DNA from: an uncultured Lachnospiraceae bacterium
GTDB lineage: Bacteria > Bacillota > Clostridia > Lachnospirales > Lachnospiraceae
Direction: 5' to 3'
DNA: 5,796 nucleotides
Assembly: GCA_900313265.1 (NCBI GenBank)
Contig: OMRN01000412.1
Span: 1 to 5,796, forward strand
Positions 4,621-5,796 of this stretch are shown in pieces. The notes under the pieces were generated by a model. It worked only from the letters and a program-made list of their open reading frames with translations. It was not told the origin of the DNA and made no database searches. Numbering within the stretch: position 1 is the stretch's first letter; each line of letters begins with the position of its first letter. Position numbers and translations under genes: made by a program.

Positions 4621-5679
4621 TTATTCTTCACCTTCCTCTGTTAAGTAGCCGCAGGCCTCTGCAGTACAGGTCTCACCTTCACAACCGGCAAATGCACCGC
4701 AGGCATCACCCGCACAGGCTTCCGTTTCACATCCGGTGTAGTATCCGCAGGTTGCGCCGCCGCATGCTTCTCCTTCACAGGTTCCGTATGCACCGCAGAC
4801 GTCTCCGCCGCAGGCCGCACCTTCACAGGCTAAGAAGCCAAGGCAGGCATCTCCGCCGCACGCATGTCCGGCACAGTCCGCATCCATGGCACAGGTATCG
4901 GCTCCGCAGACATTTCCGCCGCATCCGACATCCGCTCCGCATGCCGCACCGCCGCAGACATCACCCGCACAGATTCCGTGTGCCGCACAGGCATCTCCGC
5001 CACAGACATCGCCGGTACAGATAAAGTCCGAACCGCAGGCAAAACCGCCGCAGACATCACCCGCACAAATGGAGTCTTCCGCACAGGCCTCGCCACCGCA
5101 GACTTCTCCGGCACAGATGGAATCAGCTCCGCATCCTTCTGCCGCACATCCGTCCGCCGCACAAATGGCGTCTTCTCCACAGCCGGCTGCTCCGCATCCG
5201 TCCGCCGCACATAATCCCTGAGCCCCGCAACCATCGGCTCCGCATCCGTGTGCTCCGCATCCTTCATCCACAGGACATCCCGCAGCAGCGCAGACATCCG
5301 CTCCGCAGGATACAATCGAAATAGCCGCCGCACATGCGGAAATAATGGCAAGAATCGAAATTCCGAGCATCGGTACGTCTTCCGGACAGTCGCCGGAACC
5401 TGAAAAGTCTTCTTCTCCCGCACCGCCGGATACTTTCTTAAGCTCGCTTAAGTCCATTTCGCTTCCGGAAAAATCGGGAACGCCGAACTCCTTCTCGGCA
5501 TTTCCTCTCTTCTCGATTAGCTGTACATTGAATCCTTCCGGCAATTCCCTTCCGGCCAGTTTTTCAATAACTTCCTTCGGTCTTGCCTTTAATTCCTTCC
5601 GGAACTCGCGATCCTTTTTAACTTTCTCGGTAATCTTCGCATAGAGTTCCTCGAGTTCTTCCTGTGTCCATTTTTCCAT
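4621..5679 (-). CDS. NHLP-leader RiPP-precursor-like protein with 14 Cys-rich 16-residue repeats
   Basis: The protein has 352 residues. Residues 5-56 (EELYAKITEKVKKDREFRKEL ... LPEGFNVQLIEK) match the NHLP leader, the nitrile-hydratase-derived leader used by proteusins and other RiPPs. A linker ends in LSELKKVSGG (77-86), a double-glycine site of the kind cut by C39 peptidase exporters. After a short acidic stretch comes a hydrophobic segment (about 103-124), then 14 repeats of 16 residues (125-348) of the form C-x4-C-x4-C-x5, commonly C-A-G-D-V-C-G-G-D-A-C-A/G-x3-I. There are 44 Cys, 42 of them in exact register. No Lys or Arg follows residue 83. The start is fixed by GGAAGGGGG 8 bases upstream. 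It is far longer than usual NHLP precursors. No maturase is in the window, so modification is an inference; a structural or metal-binding solenoid is the main alternative. No symbol is assigned. Confidence 0.88.
   Translation of the reverse strand: MEKWTQEELEELYAKITEKVKKDREFRKELKARPKEVIEKLAGRELPEGFNVQLIEKRGNAEKEFGVPDFSGSEMDLSELKKVSGGAGEEDFSGSGDCPEDVPMLGISILAIISACAAAISIVSCGADVCAAAGCPVDEGCGAHGCGADGCGAQGLCAADGCGAAGCGEDAICAADGCAAEGCGADSICAGEVCGGEACAEDSICAGDVCGGFACGSDFICTGDVCGGDACAAHGICAGDVCGGAACGADVGCGGNVCGADTCAMDADCAGHACGGDACLGFLACEGAACGGDVCGAYGTCEGEACGGATCGYYTGCETEACAGDACGAFAGCEGETCTAEACGYLTEEGEE
4636..5307 (-). repeat. Fourteen tandem 48-base coding repeats (Cys 5-5-6)
   Basis: These bases encode residues 125-348, exactly 14 x 48 bases with no insertion or deletion. 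Each unit has three Cys codons. Units 5-8 are the most alike (CAGEVCGGEA, CAGDVCGGFA, CTGDVCGGDA, CAGDVCGGAA). A 24-base stretch at 4948-4971 recurs exactly at 5044-5067, 96 bases away, i.e. two units. Units 1-4 are Ala/Gly/Asp rich, whereas units 10-14 carry more Glu, Tyr, Phe and Thr. The sequence is more GC-rich than the neighbouring genes because of Gly, Ala and Cys codons. Confidence 0.95.
5308..5373 (-). other. Hydrophobic segment between leader and Cys repeats
   Basis: Codes for residues 103-124 of the Cys-repeat protein: a run of Met, Leu, Ile, Ala, Ser, Gly, Val and one Cys (C116), uncharged, flanked before by Asp/Glu and after by the first repeat. The length suits a membrane-spanning helix, although its Ala/Ser/Gly content is also compatible with a core-peptide helix of class II bacteriocin type. 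Confidence 0.6.
5422..5679 (-). other. NHLP-type leader ending at double glycine
   Basis: Codes for residues 1-86. The amphipathic, Lys/Glu-rich helix (about 5-42) and the LPEG-F-x-V-x-L-I-E-K strand are the two parts of NHLP leaders. V83-S-G-G86 is the predicted cleavage point, leaving a 266-residue product. All Lys and Arg residues of the protein lie in this part. Confidence 0.75.
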
Positions 5680-5684
5680 ATTTT

Positions 5685-5710
5685 CTTCCCCCTTCCGGAC
5701 GATTTCGTCC
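5685..5710 (-). promoter_or_regulatory. Shine-Dalgarno and adjacent small hairpin of the Cys-repeat gene
   Basis: The minus strand carries GGACG-AAAT-CGTCC (5697-5710), a 5-bp stem with 4-base loop, extendable by one A-T pair, directly followed by GGAAGGGGGAAG (5685-5696) and 8 bases from the GGAAGGGGG core to the ATG. The hairpin leaves the Shine-Dalgarno site free. It may protect the transcript end or help ribosome access; that is inference. I could not place a convincing promoter in the AT-rich 5711-5796 segment. Confidence 0.5.
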
Positions 5711-5796
5711 TATTTTACATGATTCCATTTTATTGATTTACTGTTTTTTCTAACATAATTTTTTTTACTATGTTCTCTTTAATTCTCTGTATTCTC

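Noticed and set aside
4692..5221. Long open frames opposite the Cys repeats, giving His/Arg-rich or Pro/Ala/Gln/Ser-rich periodic proteins.
   Set aside because: They are by-products of the 48-base periodicity and the lack of certain codons; they have no ribosome site or credible composition, while the minus-strand frame has leader, start and exact Cys register.
4636..5307. The 48-base tandem units considered as a CRISPR array.
   Set aside because: There is no alternation of constant repeat and unique spacer; the units are diverged throughout, in frame and coding.
4621..5679. Cys-repeat protein as a lanthipeptide precursor, metallothionein or SCIFF-type peptide.
   Set aside because: Ser/Thr are too few for lanthionines; metallothioneins lack an NHLP leader and this spacing; SCIFF peptides are short, with six Cys.
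5711..5796. Promoter for the Cys-repeat gene; two TAAAAT -10-like boxes on the minus strand and an AACATA/TATGTT inverted repeat at 5752-5774.
   Set aside because: The region is very AT-rich, no -35 with proper spacing was found, and the inverted repeat has only 6 pairs with an 11-base loop.

Overview
The window looks like a piece of chromosome from a low-to-mid GC Gram-positive anaerobe, most likely a clostridium of the Lachnospiraceae type. The reasons are the G-rich Shine-Dalgarno sites (GGAAGGGGG twice), Firmicute-style -35/-10 promoters, an Arg tRNA without an encoded CCA end, small multi-pass membrane proteins of types common there, and palindromes of the GTGCCTGTCACTTTT kind. The taxon is an inference from style; no species marker is present.

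Layout, left to right. Positions 6-79 hold a tRNA-Arg(ACG) on the minus strand with its own near-consensus promoter. Positions 154-1182 (minus) encode a membrane protein with a Gly/Ser/His/Arg-rich tail, a TPM/YgcG-like extracytoplasmic region and a C-terminal zinc ribbon. It is divergent from a three-helix membrane protein with a DUF3592-like middle (1415-2467, plus). The two promoters share overlapping -35 elements, and the plus transcript has a 5' leader with two competing hairpins. A palindrome-rich, terminator-like block at 2477-2560 separates this convergently from an alkyl-sulfatase-type metallo-beta-lactamase enzyme (2567-4552, minus). Upstream of that gene lies a second, nearly identical palindrome that forms a strong terminator. 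Before it comes the most remarkable gene, 4621-5679 (minus).

That gene encodes a 352-residue precursor-like protein. It has an NHLP (nitrile-hydratase-like) RiPP leader ending at a VSGG double-glycine site, then a hydrophobic segment, then 14 uninterrupted repeats of exactly 16 residues. Each repeat carries three Cys at spacing 5-5-6, giving 42 Cys in perfect register. The part after Gly-Gly has no Lys or Arg and few Ser/Thr. I know of no characterised family with this architecture. A three-sided solenoid with three Cys ladders, possibly cross-linked or metal-bearing, is a reasonable hypothesis. No maturase or peptidase/exporter gene lies in the window; they would have to be beyond position 5796 or elsewhere.

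How the genes could work together: the Cys-repeat precursor and the sulfatase are co-directional, and only 68 bases containing a terminator separate them. The sulfatase Shine-Dalgarno site abuts the terminator T-run, so its expression probably depends on read-through from the precursor gene or on a promoter inside it. Whether they share a pathway is unknown. The divergent membrane-protein pair looks like ordinary envelope or housekeeping material.
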